Origin: Porphyromonas loveana
Lineage (GTDB): Bacteria > Bacteroidota > Bacteroidia > Bacteroidales > Porphyromonadaceae
Direction of reading: 5' to 3'
Assembly (NCBI RefSeq): GCF_003096695.1
Contig: NZ_QEKY01000009.1
Coordinates: forward strand, 30,426 to 94,425
DNA: 64,000 bases
Part shown: one piece after another, positions 1-9,109 of the stretch
Numbering within the stretch: the stretch's first letter is position 1
Layout: each line of letters opens with the position of its first letter
The notes under the pieces: model-generated
The model's database searches: none
What the model was told of the DNA's origin: nothing
Seen by the model: the letters and a program-made list of their open reading frames with translations, nothing else
Translations under genes and position numbers: made by a program

Positions 1-197
1 TGATCCCACAGGATATGCTTGGTCTCGCCATTCTCGCGGCGCTCGGGAAACATATTGCCCATGATGGCGATGATGGTCTGCGCACAGCGATTGCGTTCGT
101 CACGATCGGCAATAGTCTTGCAGTAGTTCACCATGTTTTGGATATTCCGTCCATATTCCGGAATAGCCAAGGGTTCCATTTTACTATTATAATTCAT
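1..197 (-). CDS. DUF4290 family protein, N-terminal part
   Basis: The gene runs off the left edge; the first 65 codons are visible. The protein begins MNYNSKMEPLAIPEYGRNIQ, and the IPEYGRNIQ block followed by a Cys-containing helix is what I remember of the Bacteroidota family DUF4290, whose function is unknown. I chose the ATG at 197; a second in-frame ATG lies at 179 (MEPLAIPEYG) and is possible. It is co-directional with pgi, whose stop codon is 21 bases upstream of this ATG, so the two may be co-transcribed. No function is claimed. Confidence 0.75.
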   Translation of the reverse strand, partial: MNYNSKMEPLAIPEYGRNIQNMVNYCKTIADRDERNRCAQTIIAIMGNMFPERRENGETKHILWD

Positions 198-217
198 CCT
201 CTGATGTTGTGTAATTA

Positions 218-1555
218 CTAATTCTGTTGCAATCGCTGCGCCATCGCAGCCGATTGGGCTTCGTAGCCGGGTTTGTTCAGCAGGGCGAACATATTGTTCT
301 TATAAGCTTCGACTCCGGGTTGATCGAAGGGATTCACCCCAAGCATATAACCACTCACACCGACAGCCTTCTCAAAGAAGTAGAACAATTGCCCTATGTA
401 GTAGGCATTCAGCTGTGGCAAAACGATACGGATATTGGGGACGTTGCCATCTACGTGTGCCAGTTGTGTGCCCAACTCCGCCATCTTATTGACCTCATCT
501 ACACGCCTTCCTGCCAAGAAGTTGAGACCGTCCAAGTCTTTGTCGTCCGATGGTATCGTCAAACAATGATCGGGCCGGGCTATTGAAATGACCGTCTCGA
601 ATATCGTGCGTTCCCCTTCCTGAATCCACTGTCCCATGGAATGTAGGTCAGTCGTCAGATCGATGGCAGCCGTGAAGATACCCTTGCCTTCCTTCCCTTC
701 GCTCTCGCCGAAAAGTTGCTTCCACCACTCCCCGATGTTGTGCATCTTGGGATGGAAATTGGCCAGTATCTCGATCTTTTTTCCTTGACGATAGAGTGCA
801 TTGCGCACAGCCGCATACTGCAAAGCCAGATTCTCAGCAAAGGCAACGCCAACTGCCGTCATCGCTTCCATATCGGCAGCACCACGCACCAATTCACGGA
901 TATTGAAGCCCGCAACCGCGATAGGGAGCAAACCAACGGGCGTCAGCACCGAGAAACGACCACCTACATTGTCGGGGATCACAAAGGTCTTATACCCTTC
1001 CTCATCGGCCAATCGTCGCAGAGCTCCTTTGGCAGCATCGGTTATGGCTACGATCCGTTCTTTGGCTCCCTCTCGTCCCACCCGAGACTCCAGCAGATCC
1101 TTCAAGAGGCGGAAAGCAATGGCCGGCTCCGTCGTCGTGCCACTCTTGGATATATTGATGATGCCAAAGGACTTGTCTCGCAAGAAGTCCAGCATTTCGT
1201 ACAAATAATCCTCTCCGATATGATTACCGGCATAGAGAAGAACGGGATTCTTCCTATCCGAACGATATGCATCGAATCCATTTTGCAAAGCATCTACCAC
1301 GGCTCTTGCACCGAGGTAACTTCCTCCGATACCCACATTGACGACATAGTCGCATTGCTCACGGAGTGTGGCTGCAACGGATTCGATTGCTGCCAGATCC
1401 TTTTCAGAGATCGAAGACGGGAGGTGGATCCATCCGAGGAAGTCATTCCCCTTGCCGGTACCATTATCGAGCATGGCATTGCACTTCTCAGCCTCTTCAT
1501 GATAGGAAGAGAGGGAGAGAGTCACCTTGGAGAGATCTAACTGAATCCTTTCCAT
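218..1555 (-). CDS. pgi: Glucose-6-phosphate isomerase
   Basis: Cytosolic enzyme interconverting glucose-6-phosphate and fructose-6-phosphate. The 445-residue length fits the short (Bacillus-type) form rather than the roughly 550-residue enterobacterial form. Family landmarks: [12 protein letters not shown] at residues 75-86, the sugar-phosphate loop SKSGTTTE at about 136-143, GGRFSVLTP at 198-206, and the catalytic-Glu block GESEGK at 283-288. It lies downstream of gpsA on the same strand with about 32 bases between them, so a shared transcript is plausible. P. gingivalis hardly ferments sugars, so the likely role is gluconeogenic supply of sugar phosphates for envelope glycans; that last point is inference. 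Confidence 0.96.
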   Translation of the reverse strand: MERIQLDLSKVTLSLSSYHEEAEKCNAMLDNGTGKGNDFLGWIHLPSSISEKDLAAIESVAATLREQCDYVVNVGIGGSYLGARAVVDALQNGFDAYRSDRKNPVLLYAGNHIGEDYLYEMLDFLRDKSFGIINISKSGTTTEPAIAFRLLKDLLESRVGREGAKERIVAITDAAKGALRRLADEEGYKTFVIPDNVGGRFSVLTPVGLLPIAVAGFNIRELVRGAADMEAMTAVGVAFAENLALQYAAVRNALYRQGKKIEILANFHPKMHNIGEWWKQLFGESEGKEGKGIFTAAIDLTTDLHSMGQWIQEGERTIFETVISIARPDHCLTIPSDDKDLDGLNFLAGRRVDEVNKMAELGTQLAHVDGNVPNIRIVLPQLNAYYIGQLFYFFEKAVGVSGYMLGVNPFDQPGVEAYKNNMFALLNKPGYEAQSAAMAQRLQQN

Positions 1556-1587
1556 ATAGCGATTGGCGTCTTAGTTGGTTCTTTGGA

Positions 1588-2592
1588 TTATTTGAAATGA
1601 GCTGTCAGCGCAGTGATGGCCTCCGCCGCGTTCCGCTTCTCATACAAGATTTCATAAACCGTGTTCATGATCGGCATATTGACTTGATAGCGTTTGTTGA
1701 CCTCTCGGACACATTTCGCTCCGTAATACCCCTCGGCTATCATCTCCATTTCCATTTGGGCCGACTTGACACTATAACCCTTGCCGATCATATTGCCGAA
1801 AGTCCTATTGCGACTATAATTGGAATAGGCCGTCACCAGAAGGTCGCCCAAGTAAACGGAGTCTGTTATCTCACGACTGAGCAAGTGGACAGTATTGACG
1901 AAGCTGTTCATCTCAGCGATGGCATTGGACATGAGTACGGATTGGAAGTTGTCGCCGTACTGCAGGCCGTTGCAAATGCCGGCAGCGATGGCGTAAACAT
2001 TCTTCAATACGGATGCATACTCTATTCCCACGACATCTTGGCTGGTCGTACAGCTTACATAATCATTACGCAGCACCTCAGCCATGGCTTTCGCTTTTCC
2101 GAGATCGAAGCAGCCGACCGTCAAATAAGACCTGCGTCCTTTGACCACCTCTTCGGCGTGGCACGGACCGGCTACGACACCGATATATTCATTGGGAACA
2201 TCGCAGAAATCATGCAAATACTCAGAAATCAAAACGTTTTCGTCCGGCACGATTCCTTTGATGGCATTGATGATTTGCTTGCCGCGTATACTGGAAGAAC
2301 GTACGCGCTTGAGGTACTGTTTGATAAAAGGTGAAGGAGTGACGAGGACGACCGTATCGCTGGCTCTGAAAAAGCTATTGAGGTCCGAATCCGTGAAGAA
2401 AGTGATCTTCTTAGGATCGAATACGGCATCTTGTAAATAATTGGGATTGTGTCCGGTGCGTTGAAAACCGCGCACCTGTTCTTCCCGACGCATAAACCAA
2501 TTGATGGATGGTTGAGAGGTCAAAATGATTTTGGCCAAAGCAGTCGCCCAACTGCCACTTCCTAATATCCCTATTCTCCCGATTCCGCCCAT
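1588..2592 (-). CDS. gpsA: NAD(P)H-dependent glycerol-3-phosphate dehydrogenase
   Basis: Makes sn-glycerol-3-phosphate from dihydroxyacetone phosphate for phospholipid synthesis, in the cytosol. The 334-residue protein has the N-terminal Rossmann signature GILGSGSWATALA (residues 8-20) and the C-terminal substrate-binding half, including VAGPCHAEEVV and the GIEYASVLKNVYAIAAG block with its conserved Lys. It lies between lysS and pgi on the minus strand; a hairpin terminator at 2621-2660 separates it from lysS, so gpsA probably starts its own transcript or relies on read-through. Together with pssA and psd further right it covers early phospholipid synthesis. Confidence 0.96.
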   Translation of the reverse strand: MGGIGRIGILGSGSWATALAKIILTSQPSINWFMRREEQVRGFQRTGHNPNYLQDAVFDPKKITFFTDSDLNSFFRASDTVVLVTPSPFIKQYLKRVRSSSIRGKQIINAIKGIVPDENVLISEYLHDFCDVPNEYIGVVAGPCHAEEVVKGRRSYLTVGCFDLGKAKAMAEVLRNDYVSCTTSQDVVGIEYASVLKNVYAIAAGICNGLQYGDNFQSVLMSNAIAEMNSFVNTVHLLSREITDSVYLGDLLVTAYSNYSRNRTFGNMIGKGYSVKSAQMEMEMIAEGYYGAKCVREVNKRYQVNMPIMNTVYEILYEKRNAAEAITALTAHFK

Positions 2593-2620
2593 GATATTTT
2601 AGTTATCTGAATGATAAAAA

Positions 2621-2660
2621 TAGCTGCACGAAAGAGAGGCATTCTCCCTTCGTGCAGCTA
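2621..2660 (-). terminator. Rho-independent terminator after lysS
   Basis: The arms TAGCTGCACGAA and TTCGTGCAGCTA form a perfect 12-bp stem; read on the minus strand it is followed by a T run (TTTTTATC). It begins 8 bases past the lysS stop codon. Confidence 0.85.
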
Positions 2661-2668
2661 CATAATTG

Positions 2669-4402
2669 CTATTCATAGGGAGCTTCCTGCCATGCTGACA
2701 CAATTTCCAGGTTGAGGTTGGGAAGCCCGAGCTTATATTTCTTGTTGAGGTCCATGAGTTGCTGCATCACCTTGCCGGGTTTGTCTTCTCGCATGGCGGC
2801 GACAGTCAAATAGCCGGCTTTGTGCAATACGGGCACCCAGTCCTCGGGAACGCCACAGATGGCAAACTTCTCCTTCGAGTCACGAAGAGCGACCTTCTCC
2901 GGCTTCATCTGAGGGAAGAACAGCACCTCTTGGATACTCTCCTGTCCGGTCAGCAGCATAACGAGACGGTCCATACCGATACCCATACCACTCGTCGGAG
3001 GCATACCGTATTCAAGTGCGCGGATGAAGTCATTATCGATGTACATGGCCTCATCATCGCCCTTTTCCGACAATCTGAGCTGTTCTTCGAAGCGCTCTCG
3101 CTGGTCTATCGGGTCATTCAACTCAGAATAGGCGTTGGCCAATTCCTTTCCGTTGACCATCAGCTCGAAGCGCTCAGTAAGCTCCGGATTCGTACGATGC
3201 TCTTTGGTCAGAGGAGACATTTCTTTGGGGTAGTCTGTGATGAAGGTGGGTTGGATGTAGTTCTTCTCGCATTTCTCGCCGAAGATCTCATCCACAAGCT
3301 TTCCTTTGCCCATGGTTTCGTCATGCTCCACACCGATCTGGTCGCACGCACGACGCAGTTCCTCCTCGTTCATACCGCTTATGTCTATGCCCGTATGCTC
3401 ATGGATTGCTTCGACCATAGTCACACGCTTGAAGGGAGCCTTGAAGCTAATCTGCTTGTCCCCGACTTGCACCTCGGTAGTTCCCAGCACATCCATACAG
3501 ATGCGTTCCAACATCTGCTCGGTGAAGGCCATCATCCAGTTATAGTCCTTGTAGGCTACGTATATCTCCATAGCCGTGAACTCGGGATTGTGCGTACGAT
3601 CCATTCCTTCGTTACGGAAGTTGCGGCTGAACTCATACACCCCGTCGAAGCCGCCTACGATCAGACGTTTCAGATACAGCTCGTTGGCAATTCTCAAGTA
3701 AAGGGGGATATCGAGTGCATTATGATGTGTAACGAAAGGACGTGCAGCAGCACCGCCGGGGATCGATTGCAATACCGGCGTGTCCACTTCGATGTATCCG
3801 CGTTCGTTGAAGAAGTTACGCATCGAATTGAAGACCATCGTCCGCTTGAGGAAGATATCTTTCACATGGTTATTCACCACGAGATCCACATAGCGTTGGC
3901 GGTAGCGTTGCTCCGGATCAGTGAAGCCGTCGAAGACTTCGCCATCTTTCTCTTTCACGACAGGAAGGGGACGAATTGCTTTCGACAGGAAGGTCATTTC
4001 TTCCACATGCACCGAGATCTCTCCCATCTGCGTCCTGAAGACAAAACCCTTGACACCGATAAAGTCGCCTATGTCCGTGCACTTTTTGACCACCGTGTTG
4101 TAGAACTCCTTGTCTTCACCCGGGCATATATCGTCACGAGTAATGTAGATCTGGATACGTCCTTCGGCATCCTGCAGCTCCATGAAGGTAGCCTTGCCCA
4201 TGATGCGTCGGCTCATGATGCGACCAGCGATACGCACTTGGCGTTTCTCTACCTCATCGTCACTAAAATTCTTTTTGATTTCGGCAGAATATGCATCCAC
4301 TAGATATTCCGCAGCAGGATAAGGATTAATTCCCAGATTACGCAGTTGTTCGAGACTATTGCGTCGTACGACTTCTTGTTCCGAAAGTTCGAGTATGTTC
4401 AT
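2669..4402 (-). CDS. lysS: Lysyl-tRNA synthetase, class II
   Basis: Charges tRNA-Lys. An N-terminal OB-fold anticodon-binding domain (about residues 55-140, VRIAGRIMSRRIMGKATFMEL) precedes the class II core, with motif 2 FRNEGMDRTHNPEF at 262-275 and motif 3 GMGIGMDRLVMLLTG at about 472-486. The protein has 577 residues against about 505 in E. coli. The extra 70 C-terminal residues after the core (about 508 onward: FAICGVPEDWVPVLHKAGY, then a basic helix) look like a small helical add-on, which I recall as usual in Bacteroidota LysRS. The start at 4402 gives MNILELSEQEVVRR, normal for the family. Confidence 0.97.
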   Translation of the reverse strand: MNILELSEQEVVRRNSLEQLRNLGINPYPAAEYLVDAYSAEIKKNFSDDEVEKRQVRIAGRIMSRRIMGKATFMELQDAEGRIQIYITRDDICPGEDKEFYNTVVKKCTDIGDFIGVKGFVFRTQMGEISVHVEEMTFLSKAIRPLPVVKEKDGEVFDGFTDPEQRYRQRYVDLVVNNHVKDIFLKRTMVFNSMRNFFNERGYIEVDTPVLQSIPGGAAARPFVTHHNALDIPLYLRIANELYLKRLIVGGFDGVYEFSRNFRNEGMDRTHNPEFTAMEIYVAYKDYNWMMAFTEQMLERICMDVLGTTEVQVGDKQISFKAPFKRVTMVEAIHEHTGIDISGMNEEELRRACDQIGVEHDETMGKGKLVDEIFGEKCEKNYIQPTFITDYPKEMSPLTKEHRTNPELTERFELMVNGKELANAYSELNDPIDQRERFEEQLRLSEKGDDEAMYIDNDFIRALEYGMPPTSGMGIGMDRLVMLLTGQESIQEVLFFPQMKPEKVALRDSKEKFAICGVPEDWVPVLHKAGYLTVAAMREDKPGKVMQQLMDLNKKYKLGLPNLNLEIVSAWQEAPYE

Positions 4403-4488
4403 GCAAAAACTTCTATTTTATATCCTATAGCTTCTCCGCTTCCAATATCGCTCTTGGAGTGCAGTTTTTCGCGAGAAAACTTTATTCA

Positions 4489-4496
4489 CAAAAGTA
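4489..4496 (-). promoter_or_regulatory. Possible -7 box for lysS (TACTTTTG)
   Basis: Matches the Bacteroidota -7 consensus TAnnTTTG about 87 bases upstream of the lysS ATG. No TTTG is seen at the -33 position, so support is weak. Confidence 0.35.
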
Positions 4497-4507
4497 GGTC
4501 TTTTCTG

Positions 4508-5386
4508 TCAGATACGGGCCAGAACCAGATCAATAAGCCCCTCTATACTGCCTTTATAGGCGGTATTCATCTGTTCCGACTTCCGTCCGGCGATGATACA
4601 GCACACCGTCACAGCCCTGTGCCCCATGAGAGCAGCCAGGCCGGCCAGGGACGAACTCTCCATTTCGTAGTTGGTGATCCGGCTGCCATAGTAGTCGAAA
4701 GTCTGTATTTTCCGGTTCAGCTGGGGATCTCTCAGCGGGAGTCGTAAGCATCGGCCTTGCGGACCGTAAAAGCCATTGGCAGCAATAGTTACGCCTCGCA
4801 GGACATCACTCCCACATATCTGCTCTGTAAGCGTCCGATCCGAAAGGATGACATAGGGCTTCAAGCCCATTATCTGCCATTCGAGCTGCTGCAACAGAGC
4901 CTGCTCAAAGGACAAATCCCGTATCTTCTCCGTACCATCATAGAAATACATGACCCCGTCGAAGCCGATGCTTCTCTCGGCTGCCACATAGGCACCGATG
5001 GGAGTATTCTCTTGCAAACCGCCCGAGGTCCCCACCCTCACGAGGGTGAGTTGCCGAAAAATATCCTTGATCTGACGGGTCTTGAGATCTATATTGGCCA
5101 GTGCATCCAGTTCGTTCAGGACTATATCTATATTGTCCGAACCGATGCCGTGACTTTGGACAGTTATTCGTTTGCCTTGGTACCACCCCGTTATTGTATG
5201 AAACTCCCGATTGGACACGCTGCACTCCACTCGATCGAATCGGGAAGCCACCATGTCCACACGAGCAGGATCGCCGACCAAGACAACCTTGTCAGCCAAT
5301 TGCTCCGGACGCAGATGCAGGTGAAAGACCGATCCATCCTCATTAATGATCAGCTCCGAAGGAGGGATTATTCTTTTGTTATTCAT
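4508..5386 (-). CDS. Nucleoside phosphorylase (uridine phosphorylase-like)
   Basis: A 292-residue cytosolic enzyme of the PNP/UDP phosphorylase family, which splits a ribonucleoside with phosphate into base and ribose-1-phosphate. Landmarks: phosphate-binding GDPARV at 38-43, VRVGTSGGLQ at 116-125, and the nucleoside-binding NYEMESSSLAGLAALMG segment near residue 245, whose EMES resembles uridine phosphorylases more than trimeric purine phosphorylases. Substrate choice (uridine, thymidine or other) cannot be settled from sequence. It lies between the TPR/PD40 gene and lysS on the same strand and ends about 105 bases before lysS begins. Confidence 0.88.
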   Translation of the reverse strand: MNNKRIIPPSELIINEDGSVFHLHLRPEQLADKVVLVGDPARVDMVASRFDRVECSVSNREFHTITGWYQGKRITVQSHGIGSDNIDIVLNELDALANIDLKTRQIKDIFRQLTLVRVGTSGGLQENTPIGAYVAAERSIGFDGVMYFYDGTEKIRDLSFEQALLQQLEWQIMGLKPYVILSDRTLTEQICGSDVLRGVTIAANGFYGPQGRCLRLPLRDPQLNRKIQTFDYYGSRITNYEMESSSLAGLAALMGHRAVTVCCIIAGRKSEQMNTAYKGSIEGLIDLVLARI

Positions 5387-5438
5387 AAGGGAAGGGGTTG
5401 TTTGTCAGTTATGAGATATTGCGTGAGGCGGCAGTATC

Positions 5439-6860
5439 TTATTGCGATTGCATCTCTAAGTTTCTCACCTCTTTCTCCAATGCGTTTATTTCGCGCTGCA
5501 TGGCGGGAATGCTATTCTCCAATTGCAGGATCTCTTGTCGTAATCGGTTGCGCTCAGCAGTCGGGGCTTCCCCATATTGACGACGCAGTTGCTCCAAACG
5601 GGCAGTGGATTGGTCCAGTTTCTTTGCCTTCGCCACCACATCTTGATAGCGCGATCTGGCTTCACGACTTCGGAAGTCATTCCACTTGGTATAGATGCGC
5701 AAGCCCTGCATGGGAAAGTAAATTTGGTATTCCGATGCCTTCTTTTCGGCATCGGTGCGAACATCACGAGCCATCGCTATCAATTCGCTATAGTCGCGAT
5801 CCTCATCCAGCGTCACCGCAATGCTGCGAAGAGAAGCGTAACCCCTCTTCACATCCAAATCGTCCGTAGCCACCGGCCTTACGGCATCGTTAATGGCGAA
5901 GGTATAGACGACAGCTGTGTCGGCCGGACAGAAACGGTCACTGGCGAAGAAGCCGATACCGCGTGCCTCATCATAGACCAAGAGATAATCATCAAAGGGA
6001 GAATTGAAAGGCATACCCAAGAGAACAGGCTCCAAGAAAGTGCCCTCCTCCAGATCGCGACGCGCCATATAGAGGTCGTAGCCTCCTAAGCCGTTGGGAC
6101 GGTTACTGGCAAACAGAACCGTAATGCCGTCCGCTCGCATCGAGGGATAGTTGTCGTCGTACTCCGTATTGAGTCGGTCGAGTGGCTGAACGTCACTCCA
6201 TCTATTGTGAATGAAATTGGCTTCATACAGATCGTATCTTCCGGCCGAATTCCTTCGCGTCACGAGAGAGAAATCGCCTCGGCCATTGACAAAGGTCGTA
6301 GCCTCGGCCTGACTCCCTTGCAACCAAGAGATATTGCCATTGTCGGCCGTGAGATGGTAGGCGGAGAGAAGATCCTGCTTGCGGATTCGCACGCTATCGA
6401 ATACCTCTATCCATTCCGCCCGGTCGAGCAGACGACTGCCACGACGCATCCGCTCCATCTCGACATCCACACGAGTCGTCTCCTGTTTCTTCTTCACAAG
6501 AGTAGCTCTGTATCGCTCCAGTGTTGTGAGAGCTTCGGAGAAATGATATCCCTTGGCATAAGCATCAGCCAGCAGCTCGTAAGCATCGGCACGTTTGCTC
6601 GTAGCTACCCGCAGCGGCTCAACTGCTTCGTCGTAGTGACGCACCTTGTATAGGAGTGAGCCCAAGAGATAGTTATTGTCTGGTTGTTTGGAGTTCTTGG
6701 CGACCAATTGTCTCGCCATCGGGAGGGCCTTTTCATATTGACCACTGTCGATCAGAAGACGGATTTCCGATGCTTGCTGTGCATAGGACTGTTTGCCTCC
6801 GAAAGCTAAGATCAAGGCAAGTAGCGGAAGGATGATAGAACGATAGGCCATCTTTTGCAA
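5439..6860 (-). CDS. Exported TPR / WD40-like (PD40) repeat protein with C-terminal coiled coil
   Basis: The 473-residue protein starts with a signal peptide (hydrophobic LPLLALILAFGG, cleavage near SYAQQ). Residues about 30-140 form TPR-like helices (DSGQYEKALPMARQLVAKN and following). The middle, about 190-320, holds PD40-type propeller strands (YDDNYPSMRADGITVLFASNR, GGYDLYMARR). The tail from about 400 is a charged coiled coil. The arrangement recalls Bacteroidota periplasmic or outer-membrane scaffold proteins, some of them in gliding or type IX secretion, but there is no OmpA domain and I do not assign it to that system. An alternative start is the ATG at 6851 (MAYRSII). Confidence 0.8.
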   Translation of the reverse strand: MQKMAYRSIILPLLALILAFGGKQSYAQQASEIRLLIDSGQYEKALPMARQLVAKNSKQPDNNYLLGSLLYKVRHYDEAVEPLRVATSKRADAYELLADAYAKGYHFSEALTTLERYRATLVKKKQETTRVDVEMERMRRGSRLLDRAEWIEVFDSVRIRKQDLLSAYHLTADNGNISWLQGSQAEATTFVNGRGDFSLVTRRNSAGRYDLYEANFIHNRWSDVQPLDRLNTEYDDNYPSMRADGITVLFASNRPNGLGGYDLYMARRDLEEGTFLEPVLLGMPFNSPFDDYLLVYDEARGIGFFASDRFCPADTAVVYTFAINDAVRPVATDDLDVKRGYASLRSIAVTLDEDRDYSELIAMARDVRTDAEKKASEYQIYFPMQGLRIYTKWNDFRSREARSRYQDVVAKAKKLDQSTARLEQLRRQYGEAPTAERNRLRQEILQLENSIPAMQREINALEKEVRNLEMQSQ

Positions 6861-6951
6861 TTGACGATTCGTTTAGGATGAATGGGTTTCATGCGCCTCT
6901 GTCGGGCACATATATACGCATCGGCTCGCTTATGTCCTTATGCGTATCTTA

Positions 6952-6959
6952 CAAAGGTA
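6952..6959 (-). promoter_or_regulatory. Possible -7 box (TACCTTTG) for the TPR/PD40 gene
   Basis: TAnnTTTG match about 92 bases upstream of the ATG at 6860, between that gene and the tRNA terminator. No clear -33 TTTG. Confidence 0.35.
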
Positions 6960-7001
6960 ATGTTTCTTGCTTACCACAGGCCTGTGCAGGGCGCCGGAAA
7001 C

Positions 7002-7033
7002 AAAAAAAGACCGGACTACAGCCGGTCTTTTTT
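7002..7033 (-). terminator. Terminator downstream of tRNA-Ser, usable on both strands
   Basis: Arms AAAAAGACCGG and CCGGTCTTTTT around a six-to-seven-base loop, with A/T runs on both sides. It directly follows the tRNA 3' end on the minus strand. Confidence 0.85.
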
Positions 7034-7041
7034 ACTTGAAG

Positions 7042-7128
7042 CGGAAGCGACGAGATTCGAACTCGTGGTACGGTTACCCGTACGACAGTTTAGCAAACTG
7101 TTGGTTTCAGCCACTCACCCACACTTCC
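7042..7128 (-). tRNA. tRNA-Ser, anticodon GCT
   Basis: Read on the minus strand, the acceptor arms GGAAGTG and CGCTTCC pair, the anticodon stem-loop ACAGT-TTGCTAA-ACTGT exposes GCT, and a long variable arm (CGTACGGGTAACCGTACC region) and T-loop GTTCGAATC are present. This is the class II shape of a serine tRNA reading AGC/AGU. The 3' CCA is not encoded: the bases after the discriminator G are CTT. Confidence 0.95.
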
Positions 7129-7158
7129 GTTGTATAGGAGGTCTTCCGAATACGGACG

Positions 7159-7189
7159 CAAAGATACTACTTCTTTTGATTTAAGCAAG
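7159..7189 (-). promoter_or_regulatory. Promoter for tRNA-Ser (CTTG-N19-TATCTTTG)
   Basis: The -7 box TATCTTTG (7159-7166) matches TAnnTTTG exactly. CTTG lies 19 bases upstream, a 3/4 match to TTTG. It is about 31 bases from the tRNA 5' end. Confidence 0.55.
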
Positions 7190-7194
7190 CGTCA

Positions 7195-7437
7195 TTAGCG
7201 GTCTTTTATGTCTTCAAAATCGACATATTCCCCCTGATCTTTGTCGAATCGACGCTTTTCCAGCTCTTCCAACTCCACTTTTTCGCCCGGGGCAGGTACT
7301 TTGGGTTCCTGTGGCTCTCCTCGCGGACGTTCTCCCCTCGGATTGAAGAACATACGACGGATGGCTACCACCCGAATCAAAAAGCGTATGACCCAGTAGA
7401 TCAGAAAACCGAAAAATATGACGAGTAATAATTCCAT
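7195..7437 (-). CDS. DUF4834 family small membrane protein
   Basis: Eighty residues: one N-terminal membrane helix (LLLVIFFGFLIYWVIRFLIRVV) followed by a Pro/Arg/Glu-rich soluble tail ending in YVDFEDIKDR. This matches what I remember of DUF4834, a Bacteroidota family of unknown function often found beside pssA. It is co-directional with pssA and psd, 55 bases downstream of the pssA stop codon, so it may belong to that transcript. Confidence 0.75.
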   Translation of the reverse strand: MELLLVIFFGFLIYWVIRFLIRVVAIRRMFFNPRGERPRGEPQEPKVPAPGEKVELEELEKRRFDKDQGEYVDFEDIKDR

Positions 7438-7492
7438 GATTGATGTTATGAATGCGTTTTGCGTTAGTCCACAAATATAAAACAGTGGATGG

Positions 7493-8200
7493 TCATCCTT
7501 GTTCTTGCGTCCTCTTGCGCGCCACCAATGCCATCAGCACATAGAGGATGATGGCCGGAGCAAATCCGCCTATGTTCCAGAGGGCAACGAACACCGCCGA
7601 AGCTATGACCAATATATATCGCCATTCATTGCCACGCCACGCCATCGACTTCATCTTCAGCGCCAGCATCGGCAGCTCGCAGACCATCAGATAGGAGAAG
7701 AGGCATACGAGCACAAGGGTCAGGGCGAGCAGGGGCAGTCCTGTTATGACGGGCTCTTCGGTCAGACCGCATAGATAAATGTAGGCGATCCAGAACAAAG
7801 CATTGGCAGGCACGGGCAGGCCGATGAAGGATGTGCTCTGTCGTGTATCGTTATTGAACTTGGCCAGACGCACCGTAGCGAAAGCGGCCAATACAAATAC
7901 GCCATAGGTGGCAATGCCATAGGGCTCCACCCATCCGGACAAAGCAACGTACAGGCTCATGGCAGGGGCTACACCGAAGCTGACAACATCCGCCAACGAG
8001 TCCAGATCGGCACCAATGGGCGACTGCACCTTCAGCAACCGAGCCAACATCCCGTCAAAAAAGTCGAAGACAGCTGCCAAGACAATGAAGCCGGCTGCCC
8101 AACGGAGATCGCCGTATTCGATGGCGGCTATGATGGAGGCACAACCTGCGAGGAGGTTGAGGCAGGTCACGATATTGGGGATATGCTTGCGGATCTGCAT
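7493..8200 (-). CDS. pssA: CDP-diacylglycerol--serine O-phosphatidyltransferase
   Basis: Membrane enzyme making phosphatidylserine from CDP-diacylglycerol and serine. The CDP-alcohol phosphotransferase signature DG-x2-AR-x8-G-x3-D-x3-D is complete: D49, G50, A53, R54, G63, D67, D71. The 235-residue protein has several hydrophobic helices, as usual. It begins a few bases after the psd stop codon, so psd-pssA form a tight operon catalysing successive steps to phosphatidylethanolamine. Confidence 0.95.
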   Translation of the reverse strand: MQIRKHIPNIVTCLNLLAGCASIIAAIEYGDLRWAAGFIVLAAVFDFFDGMLARLLKVQSPIGADLDSLADVVSFGVAPAMSLYVALSGWVEPYGIATYGVFVLAAFATVRLAKFNNDTRQSTSFIGLPVPANALFWIAYIYLCGLTEEPVITGLPLLALTLVLVCLFSYLMVCELPMLALKMKSMAWRGNEWRYILVIASAVFVALWNIGGFAPAIILYVLMALVARKRTQEQG

Positions 8201-8201
8201 A

Positions 8202-8873
8202 TTATTTTTCTTCCGGCAGTCGTGCGATGAGGGTCTGATTGCCCACGGTCTTCTGATCCAACTTCACTTCTATCTGAGAACCTAAAGGCAGATACAGGTC
8301 CACGCGCGAACCAAATTTGATAAATCCCATATGGGCATCTACCGAACATTCGTCGCCCACCTCGGCATAGGTGACGATGCGACGTGCCAAGGCTCCGGCA
8401 ATCTGGCGAGCCAGTACACAGAAACCGTTCTCCGTCTTGATGAGCACAGCCGATCGTTCATTGTCCGTACTACTCTTAGGCAGATAAGCAGCCATAAAGT
8501 GTCCGTCTCGATGCGACACATGGACCACACGACCACGACAAGGGAACCAATTGGCATGGACATTGAAGATCGACATGAAAATCGATACCTGAATGCAACG
8601 CTCTTTCAGAATCTCATGCTCAGTCACTTCCTCGATAGCGACCACCGTCCCGTCAGCAGGAGCCACAACGGCTCGGGCGTCCTCCACAAAGGCGCTATGC
8701 CGTTTGGGACAACGGAAGAAATTGACCGTGAGAAGATAGAGAAAGATGGCAACGACTGTCACCACATAGGATATAATGGAAGCTCCAAGGAAATAGAATA
8801 GGCTCAAACATATTCCCGTGAAGAGGGTGGCCATGGAAACCAGCAGGCCGGTACTCTCTTTATGAACTTTCAT
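8202..8873 (-). CDS. psd: Phosphatidylserine decarboxylase, short archaeal-type form
   Basis: Converts phosphatidylserine to phosphatidylethanolamine. The 223-residue protein has two N-terminal membrane helices (about 8-50) and the family core PADGTVVAIEEV (72-83). The self-cleavage site that generates the pyruvoyl group is FGSR at 187-190, with cleavage expected between G188 and S189; the E. coli enzyme has LGST there. Length and GSR motif place it with the short PSD-A-type enzymes. It is the first gene of psd-pssA. Confidence 0.93.
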   Translation of the reverse strand: MKVHKESTGLLVSMATLFTGICLSLFYFLGASIISYVVTVVAIFLYLLTVNFFRCPKRHSAFVEDARAVVAPADGTVVAIEEVTEHEILKERCIQVSIFMSIFNVHANWFPCRGRVVHVSHRDGHFMAAYLPKSSTDNERSAVLIKTENGFCVLARQIAGALARRIVTYAEVGDECSVDAHMGFIKFGSRVDLYLPLGSQIEVKLDQKTVGNQTLIARLPEEK

Positions 8874-8958
8874 GCAATGTTTTTAATCAATAGTTGTAAT
8901 AACGGTAGCCAGTCCTAATGCGGAGCCTTGAAACGCCCCCCACATACGCTACCATCCA

Positions 8959-8966
8959 CAAAAGTA
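8959..8966 (-). promoter_or_regulatory. Possible -7 box (TACTTTTG) for psd-pssA
   Basis: TAnnTTTG match about 86 bases upstream of the psd ATG; no clear -33 box. Confidence 0.35.
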
Positions 8967-9051
8967 ACGCTTTTTCTTGTCTTCGTCGCTCGTTTTTGCT
9001 TTGCACTTTCTTTAGCAGGCTGACACCTTCCGACAGACATTCGGAAACCAA

Positions 9052-9089
9052 ACTGCCCCCACTATCGCTCTACGTTCAATGGGGGCAGT
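9052..9089 (-). terminator. Hairpin downstream of the C10 protease locus
   Basis: ACTGCCCCCA and TGGGGGCAGT form a perfect 10-bp stem with an 18-base loop. It lies about 20 bases past the stop codon of the lipoprotein pseudogene. There is no strong T run on either strand, so termination is inferred from position. Confidence 0.5.
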
Positions 9090-9109
9090 CCAATGCTCAG
9101 ATATAAGAC